Shown one piece after another: positions 54,420 through 64,000 of a stretch of DNA of 64,000 nucleotides; positions within the stretch are counted from its first letter, which is position 1; each line of letters starts with the position of its first letter. The position numbers were made by a program, and so were the translations under genes. The DNA comes from Trissonchulus latispiculum (lineage: Eukaryota > Nematoda > Enoplea > Enoplida > Ironidae). The DNA lies in assembly GCA_030248195.1 (NCBI GenBank), contig JASAND010028662.1, positions 28,734 through 92,733 of the forward strand, written 5' to 3'. Below the pieces are notes generated by a model. The model did no database searches. It had not been told where the DNA came from and was given only the letters and a program-made list of their open reading frames with translations.

Positions 54420-55300
54420 TTTTTGTTTAACATGGTTATGATAACAAGATCTGGTTACTGATAACTTTTTACTTGTGTAAGCTTGCAACCCATCAAATTT
54501 CTAGTGTGTGTGCACAATATAGAAAACCTGTGTAACGTAATAGACACTGGGGAAGAAGGACCTTACTTATTTTAAGTTGGTATTTAGTAAAAATTGAATC
54601 GATAATCGATGAAACAATCATATTTCTTTTTATTCCGTAATCTTTGGATTAAGTTTGAAAGTAATACTGTTACAGTAAATATCTTCTTTCTTACTGAGCT
54701 TTATTTTGTTTTTGTTTCCAAAATGTTAATGGTCGTCATATTGTAAGTGGTAGTCAAATTGCAAGTGGTAGTCAAATTGTAAGCGGTAGTCAAACTGTCA
54801 CAACGTCTGCTACTTGCACTGGCAGTGCTTTGCGCATATCTGCTTACCATTCAATGAGGAAATTACTATGAAATCGAAACTGAATTGGTAGAGGGCAATT
54901 GAATCTCTTGGGATACTCAGTGTTATGTCATCAGACTACGCCGACATTTCACTAAATATGAATTCTGACAAAAGTTTCGAGAAATTAAGTACAATGACTT
55001 GAGATATGCCTATCCACTGAGTTGCTGAGAAATAGATCTTTCTAACCATGCATGATTTCAGTCTAGACAATCTGAAAAATCTTTGTTAAATTTATAAAAG
55101 AAATTCAATGGACTTTAGATTATTGAGGTGTTACTTTTGGAGTTGAAAAGCCATGATTATTTCAAAGTCTGTAGAAGCACTTTTTCTTACAACAGAAACA
55201 GCATCCAATGAAACTAATTTTGATTTCTAAGGGAAAGCGTGGCTTGCGCGGTATATATTTGAAAGAGAAAAGTGGCTCCTAATAAAATTGGCTCTAAAAA
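54420..55300. other. Unassigned DNA with short direct repeat
   Basis: 54733-54800 carries three GTGGTAGTCAAATTG-type units of about 18 bp. No gene is supported. Confidence 0.45.
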
Positions 55301-55304
55301 ACCA

Positions 55305-55576
55305 GGGCCGCGTTGCAAAAGATTCTCCTAAGTACCCTCCTAGTCTGGGAGCTGTCTGGGAGGGAGTTAGGAGACCTCCTAAACCCGTTTCAAAAAATTT
55401 CTCCAAAGTTTAGCTGGCGCTGCTCCTAAACTCAGCCAACTTAGGAGAAAAGTTACGAGTGGTGGATAGCACTCCTAGCATAGGAGAATCTTTTGCAACC
55501 CGATTCTCCTAGGTGAGCACCTAAGCTGAACTTAGGAGGGCTGCTAGGTTTAGGAGAATCTTTTGCAACGCGGCCC
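55305..55576. mobile_element. 272-bp MITE with GGGCCGCGTTGCAAAA ends
   Basis: Terminal inverted repeats of about 24 bp begin GGGCCGCGTTGCAAAAGATT. The inner sequence repeats CTCCTA / TAGGAG many times, including an internal AGGAGAATCTTTTGCAAC copy of the end at about 55481-55500. No target duplication is clear. Confidence 0.7.
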
Positions 55577-55750
55577 AGGATTATCTGAATGTTTGCAGGT
55601 TGTACAGCGGCCAAGTTTTGAATTATTCAACTTTAATTGTTATTCAAGTAGCTGATTCGGCAGCTAACAGCCTGACAGGTCTGCTTTGTGAACAAAACGC
55701 TGGAGCAAACATTTGTTAAAGCGTTGATGTCTTTAATGCGAATAGTTTAT

Positions 55751-55754
55751 ATAT

Positions 55755-55786
<32 letters not shown>

Positions 55787-55886
55787 GTATGTATATATAT
55801 GCGTGTGTGTATATATATATGCATATATATGTGTATATATACATATAAATAAATAAATAAGTATATATATATATATATATATATAT
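55751..55886. repeat. Compound AC/AT microsatellite
   Basis: Mixed (AC)n, (AT)n, (GT)n and AAAT units. Confidence 0.9.
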
Positions 55887-56231
55887 CATACATGGGCAAT
55901 GAAATTGGCTCTAGCCTGCACAGCCGCCAACCTCACTTTTAATGGGGGGAGGGGGGTCAAAATTTTTTATGATGTGTCGACTGCGGTTTTTACAAAGCTC
56001 TGTTTCTGTCACACATCTTTCAAGTCCCTTTATCGCATCGGCTTGCTAGCCATTATCTCCAAGTTTTTGATGAGTCTCGAAAAATGCAAAAATTTCTATT
56101 CTCTGGCTTTACTTTAAATACCAAGGGAATTTTATGTATGCAGCTATATTTCATCGCTTTCCTTAAAATTTAGCTCGCATTGATATTAACCCAGTTATTA
56201 TTAGTTTTCAGAAGTGGAAACTAAGACAGAA

Positions 56232-56434
56232 TTTTAGCAGTCCTGAAAGCAGTGGAGAACTCATACAACCCTCAAGGGGCTGAGAAAATCCTTAGTGGAA
56301 ACAGAAAAATGTTTGGCTCGGCATACAGTTGGAATTTTAACCACACTGCTAGTGGGCTACAGTTTTGCAACTTTATGGTTTGTCAAAAATCAGTGTACAA
56401 AGTATTAAAAACAAATCCAGTTGGGAAACATTAA
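56232..56434 (+). CDS. Candidate terminal exon
   Basis: After an ATTTTAG acceptor-like site the frame reads LKAVENSYNPQGAEKILSGN, then FGSAYSWNFNHTASGLQF, and ends at TAA. A competing frame from TTTTCAG (KWKLRQNFSSPESSG...) is also protein-like but shorter. Family unknown. Confidence 0.3.
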
Positions 56435-56549
56435 GAAAAGAATGTGGTAAAAAACACCAAAAACTAAGTAATCTAATTTTTGCACAAATCCATTATCTAG
56501 AAAAATAAATTATAAAGGAAGCGGCGGCAGCATGGAATCAAAACGCGAA

Positions 56550-56576
56550 GTAGCGGTGACTACGTTTCAGTCACCC
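56550..56576. mobile_element. Solo end of the TA-MITE family
   Basis: TAGCGGTGACTACG and TCACCCTA match the right end of the element at 34034-34835. No left partner was found. Confidence 0.5.
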
Positions 56577-57057
56577 TACTTTCACTAAGTCTAAACTAAA
56601 CTATTTTTCAATTATACTAAATTACTGAGCCTACAATGTAGAATAACCCAAAAGCTACCAAAACACCGAAATATTTTCTAACAATATTTACTTAAATTTA
56701 GACAGCACTTTTAAATTTAGGTGTATTTGATCAGAATATTTGTAGTCGCATATGTATTCAGTGGTTATTACATTTCCACTTATAAAAATTTTTATCTAAA
56801 CCAGGAGAGCATTAAAACATTGTACCCTGATCCTTGCAGAAATAATGGCTGAGCTAACAAAAATGTTATCTGATAACACAGTTTTTCGGGACTTTTCGTC
56901 CCCCGGACAAAAGACTAATTTCCTTTCATGGGGGCTAAAACAACAACTAAGCTACAAATCTAAGTAAAAAATATAAGGAAACTTGACCCTTTACTTGGTG
57001 AGTTCACGAAACAACTTTGTTTTTTTACTATACGTGTTGGTTTGTTGTTGACATCAG

Positions 57058-57239
57058 TGTTGATTTTGATGATGTTTTTGAGGCCGGAACCCCACTAAGC
57101 GAAAAAAACTGGTTTCAAATGTCTGATAATAACCGTTTAATACCCACACAGAATACCCCACTTACATTTTATGTTATCATTTCATTCGACCTAATGCGAC
57201 TAAACATGGTGCGTACAAAAGTTAGAAGACTGGGTACAG
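57058..57239 (+). CDS. Internal exon with both splice sites
   Basis: A long pyrimidine-rich tract and ACATCAG acceptor precede 182 bases open in one frame, ending at a consensus donor ACAG|GTAAGA. Residues read VDFDDVFEAGTPLSEKNWFQ, then MSDNNRLIPTQNTPLTFYVI, then MRLNMVRTKVRRLGT. Both boundaries and the protein-like composition make this one of the better exon calls here. The minus-strand ORF (57169-57375) over its end is a shadow. Family unknown; partner exons not found. Confidence 0.5.
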
Positions 57240-57579
57240 GTAAGAACTGTAAATGAATGTCATGGAAAAGCAGCAACGGCGAAGCCGACCAAACAGTTCT
57301 GAGACCATTTTGTTGACGTGATAAAATTTTGAGGCGCTTTGTTGCGTGGGGGTATAACATAATTTGACTTTTCAAATATTTGACATGAATTTCAAATATT
57401 TTACCTTAGTTCAACTAAGTTTTAGGAAGACCCTTCTCCAAGTTTTTGACGAAATATTATCTCCAGAAGTAGCGTAGCAATTTAAAACTTTTAATCTCTC
57501 AGCGGCGGAGTTTTGCCATTACTGGATTCAGTCTTTAAGATGGGATATAAGCCTCATGTGTACGAGATTTTGAGGTTTT

Positions 57580-57640
57580 ACTATATCGGAATTTTGGGTC
57601 AACAAGTAGCGTTTCTGAAAAATCTACTTTCAATTTGTAA
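57580..57640. repeat. Fragment of dispersed repeat shared with 30.9 kb
   Basis: CGGAATTTTGGGTCAA and CTTTCAA blocks match 30920-31000 in the same orientation. Confidence 0.5.
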
Positions 57641-57837
57641 AAAAATACCGCTCGATGTATTAAAGTGCTCACCTTTTAGTGCGTATCGCACTAGCCAGTC
57701 AACACACAAAACGTTCTACACTGGCTCTGTTATGCATGCTGACATTTGTACGCTGGGCGGTATCCTTTGATGTTGACAGGCCAGCAGAAGCGAAAACATA
57801 GCTAGTGCAACAGGCTTATGAATGTGCGCGCAAAATG

Positions 57838-58150
57838 GGGAAGGGGATTTTGGATTGATGTAGAGATGTGCTTGCGCGCAAAAAGGGGAAGAGGACTTTT
57901 TGCATTGATGTAGAGATGTGCTTCGGGGGGGAGGGAGAAGTAACTGCGGTAATTTTAAAAGCAAAATTCATAGGGGGGGTGGGGTGGGGGGGGGTCCCCC
58001 CCAAAAAAGTCAAAAATTTTTTAATGAAGTGGGGAGGGGGAAGACCCTGCGGTGATTTTAAAAACAAATTTTATAGGGAGGGGGGTGGGGGGTACTCCCC
58101 CCAAGCAAAGTCAAAAATTTTTTTCAAGGGGGGAAGGGGACTTTGGGTTT
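57838..58150. repeat. G-rich tandem repeats
   Basis: Two units of about 50 bp (ATTGATGTAGAGATGTGCTT in each), followed by two units of about 105 bp with GGTNATTTTAAAANCAAA, G-runs, TCCCCCC and AAGTCAAAAATTTTTT. They lead into the satellite. Confidence 0.7.
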
Positions 58151-58159
58151 TTTCTCTAT

Positions 58160-61100
58160 ATAGCCGAGATTTTGTAGAAAATTTTCAAATTTAATAAAAT
58201 TCACAATAAGGATAAATTTTACGTAAAAAGTTCACTAATTTATTTTTTAGATGAAAGCCCCTCCCCCAGAAAAATTTCACTTTCTCTATTTTCAAAACTA
58301 ACTAAATTACGTGCGTATTTTTTTGTGTTTTTTCCTCTATTTTCAAAACTAACTAAATTACGTGCGTATTTCCTTTTTGTGATTTTTTTCCACTATTTTC
58401 AAAACTAACTAAATTACGTGCGTATTTCCTTTTTGTGTTTTTTCCTCTATTTTCAAAACTATTTAAATTTACGTCATTACGTGCGTATCAATATATATAC
58501 CCGAGATTTTGTAGAAAATTTTCAAATTTAATAAAATTCACAAAAAGGATAAATTTTGCGTAAAAAGTTCGCTAATTTATTTTTTATATACAAGCCCGTC
58601 CTCCAGAAAATTTCAGTTTCTCTATTTTCAAAACTAACTAAATTACGTGCGTATTTCCTTTTTGTGTTTTTTCCTCTATTTTCAAAACTAACTAAATTAC
58701 GTGCGTATCAATAAACCCGAGATTTTGTAGAAAATTTTCAAATTTAATAAAATTCACAAAAAGGATAAATTTTGCGTAAAAAGTTCTCTAATTTATTTTT
58801 TAGACACAAGCCCCTCCTCCAGCAGATTTCAGTTTCTCTATTTTCAAAACTAACTAAATTACGTGCGTATTTCCTTTCTGTGATTTTTCCTCTATTTTCA
58901 AAACTAACTAATTTACGTGCGTATTTCCTTTTTGTGATTTTTCCTCTATTTTCAAAACTAACTAAATATACCCGAGATTTCGTAGAAAATGTTCAAATTT
59001 AATAAAATTCACAAAAAGGATAAATTTTGCGTAAAAAGTGCGCTAATTTATTTTTTAGATACAAGCCCCTCCTCCAGAAAATTTCAGTTTCTCTATTTTC
59101 AAAACTAAGTTACGTGCGTATTTCCTTTTTTTGATTTTTCCTCTATTTTCAAAACTAGCTAAATTACGTGCGTATCAATATATATGCCCGAGATTTTGTA
59201 AGAAATTTTCAAATTTAATAAAATTCACAAAAAGGATAAATTTTGCGTAAAAAGTTCGCTAATTTATTTTTTAGATACAAGCCCCTCCTCCAGAAAATTT
59301 CAGTTTCTCTATTTTCAAAACTAACTAAATTACGTGCGAATTTCCTTTTTGTGATTTTTCCTCTATTTTCAAAATTTTTGTAAGAAATTTTCAAATTTAA
59401 TAAAATTCACAAAAAGGATAAATTTTGCGTAAAAAGTTCGCTAATTTATTTTTTAGATACAAGCCCCTCCTCCAGAAAATTTCAGTTTCTCTATTTTCAA
59501 AACTAACTAAATTACGTGCGAATTTCCTTTTTGTGATTTTTCCTCTATTTTCAAAATTTTTGTAGAAAATTTTCAAATCTAATAAAATTCACAAAAAGGA
59601 TAAATTGTGCGTAAAAAGTTCGCTAATTTAATTTTTAGATACATGCCCCCTCCCCCAGAAAATTTCAGTTCTGAAAATTCTTAGGGGAGGGGGTGGGGTG
59701 CCTAAATAAAAGTTCCTAGGGGGGAACCCATATTTCTTTCCTTTTTGTGTTTTTCCTCTATTTTCAAAACTAACTAAGTTACGTCATTACGTGCGTATCA
59801 ATATATATACCCGAGATTTTGTAGAAAATTTTCAAATTTAATAAAATTCACAAAAAGGATAAATTTTGCGTAAAAAGTTCGCTAATTTATTTTTTAGATA
59901 CAAGCCTCTCCTCCAGAAAATTTCAGTTTCTCTATTTTCAAAACTAACTAAATTAAGTGCGTACTTCCTTTTTGTGATTTTTTTCTCCATTTTCAAACCT
60001 AACTAAATTACGTGCGTATCAATAAACCCGAGATTTTGCAGAAAATTTTCAAATCTAATAAAATTCACAAAAAGGATAAATTTTGCGTAAAAAGTTCGCT
60101 AATTTAATTTTTAGATACATGCCCCCTCCCCCAGAAAATTTCAGTTCTGAAAATTCTTAGGGGAGGGGGTGGGGTGCCTAAAAGTTCCTAGGGGGGAACC
60201 CATATTTCTTTCCTTTTTGTGTTTTTTCCTCTATTTTCAAAACTAACTAAGTTACGTCATTACGTGCGTATCAATATATATACCCGAGATTTTGTAGAAA
60301 ATTTTCAAATTTAATAAAATTCACAAAAAGGATAAATTTTGCGTAAAAAGTTCGCTAATTTATTTTTTAGATACAAGCCTCTCCTCCAGAAAATTTCAGT
60401 TTCTCTATTTTCAAAACTAACTAAATTAAGTGCGTACTTCCTTTTTGTGATTTTTTTTCTCCATTTTCAAACCTAACTAAATTACGTGCGTATCAATAAA
60501 CCCGAGATTTTGTAGAAAATTTTTAAATCTAATAAAATTCACAAAAAGGATAAATTTTGCGTAAAAAGTTCGCTAATTTATTTTTTAGATACAAGCCCGT
60601 CCTCCAGAAAATTTCAGTTTCTCTATTTTCAAAACTAACTAAATTACGTGCGTATTTCCTTTTTGTGATTTTTCCTCTATTTTCAAAACTAACTAAATAT
60701 ACCCGAGATTTCGTAGAAAATGTTCAAATTTAATAAAATTCACAAAAAGGATAAATTTTGCGTAAAAAGTTCGCTAATTTATTTTTTAGATACAAGTCCC
60801 TCCTCCAGAAAATTTCAGTTTCTCTATTTTCAAAACTAAGTTACGTGCGTATTTCCTTTTTTTGATTTTTCCTCTATTTTCAAAACTAGCTAAATTACGT
60901 GCGTATCAATATATATGCCCGAGATTTTGTAAGAAATTTTCAAATTTAATAAAATTCACAAAAAGGATAAATTTTGCGTAAAAAGTTCGCTAATTTATTT
61001 TTTAGATACAAGCCCCTCCTCCAGAAAATTTCAGTTTCTCTATTTCCAAAACTAACTAAATTACGTGCGTATTTCCTTTTTGTGATTTTTCCTCTATTTT

Positions 61101-64000
61101 CAAAATTTTTGTAGAAAATTTTCAAATCTAATAAAATTCACAAAAAGGATAAATTGTGCGTAAAAAGTTCGCTAATTTAATTTTTAGATACATGCCCCCT
61201 CCCCCAGAAAATTTCAGTTCTGAAAATTCTTAGGGAAGGGGGTGGGGTGCCTAAAAGTTCCTAGGGGGGAACCCATATTTCTTTCCTTTTTGTGTTTTTT
61301 CCTCTATTTTCAAAACTAACTAAGTTACGTCATTACGTGCGTATCAATATATATACCCGAGATTTTGTAGAAAATTTTCAAATTTAATAAAATTCACAAA
61401 AAGGATAAATTTTGCGTAAAAAGTTCTCTAATTTATTTTTTAGACACAAGCCCCTCCTCCAGAAAATTTCAGTTTCTCTATTTTCAAAACTAACTAAATT
61501 ACGTGCGTATTTCCTTTTTGTGCTTTTTCCTCTATTTTCAAAACTAACTAAATTACGTCATTACGTGCGTATCAATATATACCCGAGATTTTGTAGAAAA
61601 TTTTCAAATTTAATAAAATTCACAAAAAGGATAAATTTTGCGTAAAAAGTTCTCTAATTTATTTTTTAGACACAAGCCCCTCCTCCAGAAAATTTCAGTT
61701 CTGAAAATTCTTAGGGGAGGGGGTGGGGTGCCTAAAAGTTCCTAGGGGGGAACCCATATTTCTTTCCTTTTTGTGTTTTTTTTTTTTTTTTTTTTCCTCT
61801 ATTTTCAAAACTAACTAAGTTACGTCATTACGTGCGTATCAATATATATACCCGAGATTTTGTAGAAAATTTTCAAATTTAATAAAATTCACAAAAAGGA
61901 TAAATTTTGCGTAAAAAGTTCGCTAATTTATTTTTTAGATACAAGCCTCTCCTCCAGAAAATTTCAGTTTCTCTATATTCAAAACTAAGTAAATTACGTG
62001 CATATTTCCTATTTGTGATTTTTCCTCTATTTTCAAAACTGACTAAATTACGTGCGTATCAATAAACCCGAAATTTTGTAGGAATTTTCAAATTTAATAA
62101 AATTCACAAAAAGGATAAATTTTGCGTAAAAAGTTCTCTAATTTATTTTTTAGACACAAGCCCCTCCTCCAAAAAATTTCAGTTTCTCTATTTTCAAAAC
62201 TAACTAAATTACGTGCGTATTTCCTTTCTGTGATTTTTCCTCTATTTTCAAAACTAACTAATTTACGTCAGTACGTGCGTATCAATATATATACCCGAGA
62301 TTTTGTAGAGAATTTTCAAATTTAATAAAATTCACAAAAAGGATAAATCTTGCGTAAAAAGTTCGCTAATTTAATTTTTAGATACATGCCCCCTCCACCA
62401 GAAAATTTCAGTTCTGAAAATTCTTAGGGGAGGGGGTGGGGTGCCTAAAAGTTCCTAGGGGGGAACCCATATTTCTTTCCTTTTTGTGTTTTCCTCTATT
62501 TTCAAAACTAACTAAATTACGTCAGTACGTGCGTATCAATATATATACCCGAGATTTTGTAGAGAATTTTCAAATTTAATAAAATTCACAAAAAGGATAA
62601 ATCTTGCGTAAAAAGTTCGCTAATATATTTTTTAGATACAAGCCCCTCCCCAGAAAATTTCAGTTCTGAAAATTCTTAGGGGAGGGAGACCTAAAAGTTC
62701 CTAGGGGGGAACCCATATTTCTTTCCTTTTTGTGTTTTTTCCTCTATTTTCAAAATTAACTAAATTACGTGCGTGTTTCCTTTTTGTGTTTTTTCCTCTA
62801 TTTTCAAAACTAACTAAATTCCGTCATTACATGCGTATCAATATATATACCCGAGATTTTGTAGAAAATTTTCAAATTTAATAAAATTCACAAAAAGGAT
62901 ACATTTTGCGTAAAAAGTTCGCTAATTTATTTTTTAGATACAAGCCCCTCCTCCAGAAAATTTCAGTTTCTCTATTTTATAAACTAACTAAATTACGTGC
63001 GTATTTCCTTTTTGTGTTTTTTCCTCTATTTTCAAAACTAACTAAATTACGTGCGTATCAATAAACCCGAGATTTTGTAGAAAATTTTCAAATTTAATAA
63101 AATTCACAAAAAGGATAAATTTTGCGTAAAAAGTTTGGAAATTTATTTTTTAGATACAAGCCCCTCCCCCAGAAAATTTCAGTTCTGAAAATTCTTAGGG
63201 GAGGGGGGTGGGGTGCCTAAAAATTCCTAGGGGGGAACCCATATTTCTTTCCTTTTTGTGTTTTCCTCTATTTTCAAAACTAACTAAATTACGTCAGTAC
63301 GTGCGTATCAATATATATACCCGAGATTTTGTAGAGAATTTTCAAATTTAATAAAATTCACAAAAAGGATAAATTTTGCGTAAAAAGTTCGCTAATTTAT
63401 TTTTTAGATACAAGCCCTCCTCCAGAAAATTTCAGTTTCTCTATTTTCAAAACTAACTAAATTACGTGCGTATTTCCTTTTTGTGATTTTTCCTCTATTT
63501 TCAAAATTTTTGTAGAAAATTTTCAAATCTAATAAAATTCACAAAAAGGATAAATTGTGCGTAAAAAGTTCGCTAATTTAATTTTTAGATACATGCCCCC
63601 TCCCCCAGAAAATTTCAGTTCTGAAAATTCTTAGGGGAGGGGGCGGGGTGCCTAAAAGTTCCTAGGAGGGAACCCATATTTCTTTCCTTTTTGTGTTTTT
63701 CCTCTATTTTCAAAACTAACTAAGTTACGTCATTACGTGCGTATCAATATATATACCCGAGATTTTGTAGAAAATTTTCAAATTTAATAAAATTCACAAA
63801 AAGGATAAATTTTGCGTAAAAAGTTCTCTAATTTATTTTTTAGACACAAGCCCCTCCTCCAGAAAATTTCAGTTTCTCTATTTTCAAAACTAACTAAATT
63901 ACGTGCGTATTTCCTTTTTGTGATTTTTCCTCTATTTTCAAAATTTTTGTAGAAAATTTTCAAATCTAATAAAATTCACAAAAAGGATAAATTGTGCGTA
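58160..64000. repeat. Composite satellite array, runs off the right edge
   Basis: Three building blocks alternate. Module 1 (about 90 bp) opens CCCGAGATTTTGTAGAAAAT and includes AAAAGGATAAATTTTGCGTA; I count about 26 copies. Module 2 (about 50 bp) is TCTATTTTCAAAACTAACTA plus ACGTGCGTATTTCCTTTTTG, in one to three copies per unit. Module 3 is a G-rich block (CTTAGGGGAGGGGG...GTTCCTAGGGGGGAACCC), present eight times, near 59681, 60157, 61230, 61711, 62423, 62674, 63193 and 63631. A T-run of about 20 sits at 61779-61796. The recurrent ORFs starting MRKKFSNLFF are translations of the repeat, not genes. Confidence 0.9.

Noticed and set aside
54126..54461. 111-codon plus ORF
   Set aside because: It crosses the tRNA-like SINE head, and the same frame is broken by a stop in duplication copy 1.
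58160..64000. Regular repeats suggesting a CRISPR array or a repeated protein (MRKKFSNLFF ORFs)
   Set aside because: Units are variable, adjacent and without unique spacers; ORFs are repeat translations in eukaryotic satellite DNA.

Overview
The window is AT-rich nuclear DNA from an animal, most likely an invertebrate. I cannot fix the taxon. There is no long open reading frame, and coding traces are short blocks with GT-AG splice signals. The space between is filled with small non-autonomous DNA transposons, foldback palindromes, microsatellites and a large satellite array. Nearly all coding calls are exon-sized or decayed, and only some can be named. Calls rest on open frame, codon quality, splice sites, and duplicate copies where these exist.

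Layout. 0-5 kb holds a C2H2 finger-like fragment, a hairpin-rich RNA-like element (second copy at 28.3 kb), a nested pair of MITEs with clean target-site duplications, and a compact CRE + TATA promoter followed by a 36-residue signal-peptide-like ORF. 5.7-14 kb carries a diverged duplication (about 5.8-6.5 and 12.9-14.0 kb); its second copy is broken by a G-rich insertion. 10-38 kb holds several copies of one foldback family (CAAGAGTACATAAT ends, 7-bp target duplication), a 1,060-bp palindrome, an hAT-like element with a perfect 8-bp duplication, and isolated candidate exons, including a minus-strand gene near 29 kb.

38.1-40.9 kb is duplicated at 51.0-54.4 kb. Copy 1 keeps several open exon-like blocks. 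The matching blocks in copy 2 carry stops, frameshifts and a lost splice donor. Copy 2 also gained a 455-bp foldback element, and the two copies have expanded different microsatellites.

45.2-48.6 kb is the most interesting part. It holds a dense set of small plus-strand coding blocks, including a protein with the PGSNI motif. Downstream and opposed lies the C-terminal part of a family B DNA polymerase (TDADSF motif C), broken by in-frame stops. I read this as a decayed Polinton/Maverick-like virus-related element. A second PGSNI-motif ORF lies at 41.5-41.8 kb.

55-58 kb has one small MITE, two candidate exons (the 57.06-57.24 kb one has both splice sites) and G-rich tandem DNA. From 58.16 kb to the right edge the window is a composite satellite built from an AT-rich module of about 90 bp, a 50-bp sub-repeat and a G-rich block, in irregular higher-order order.
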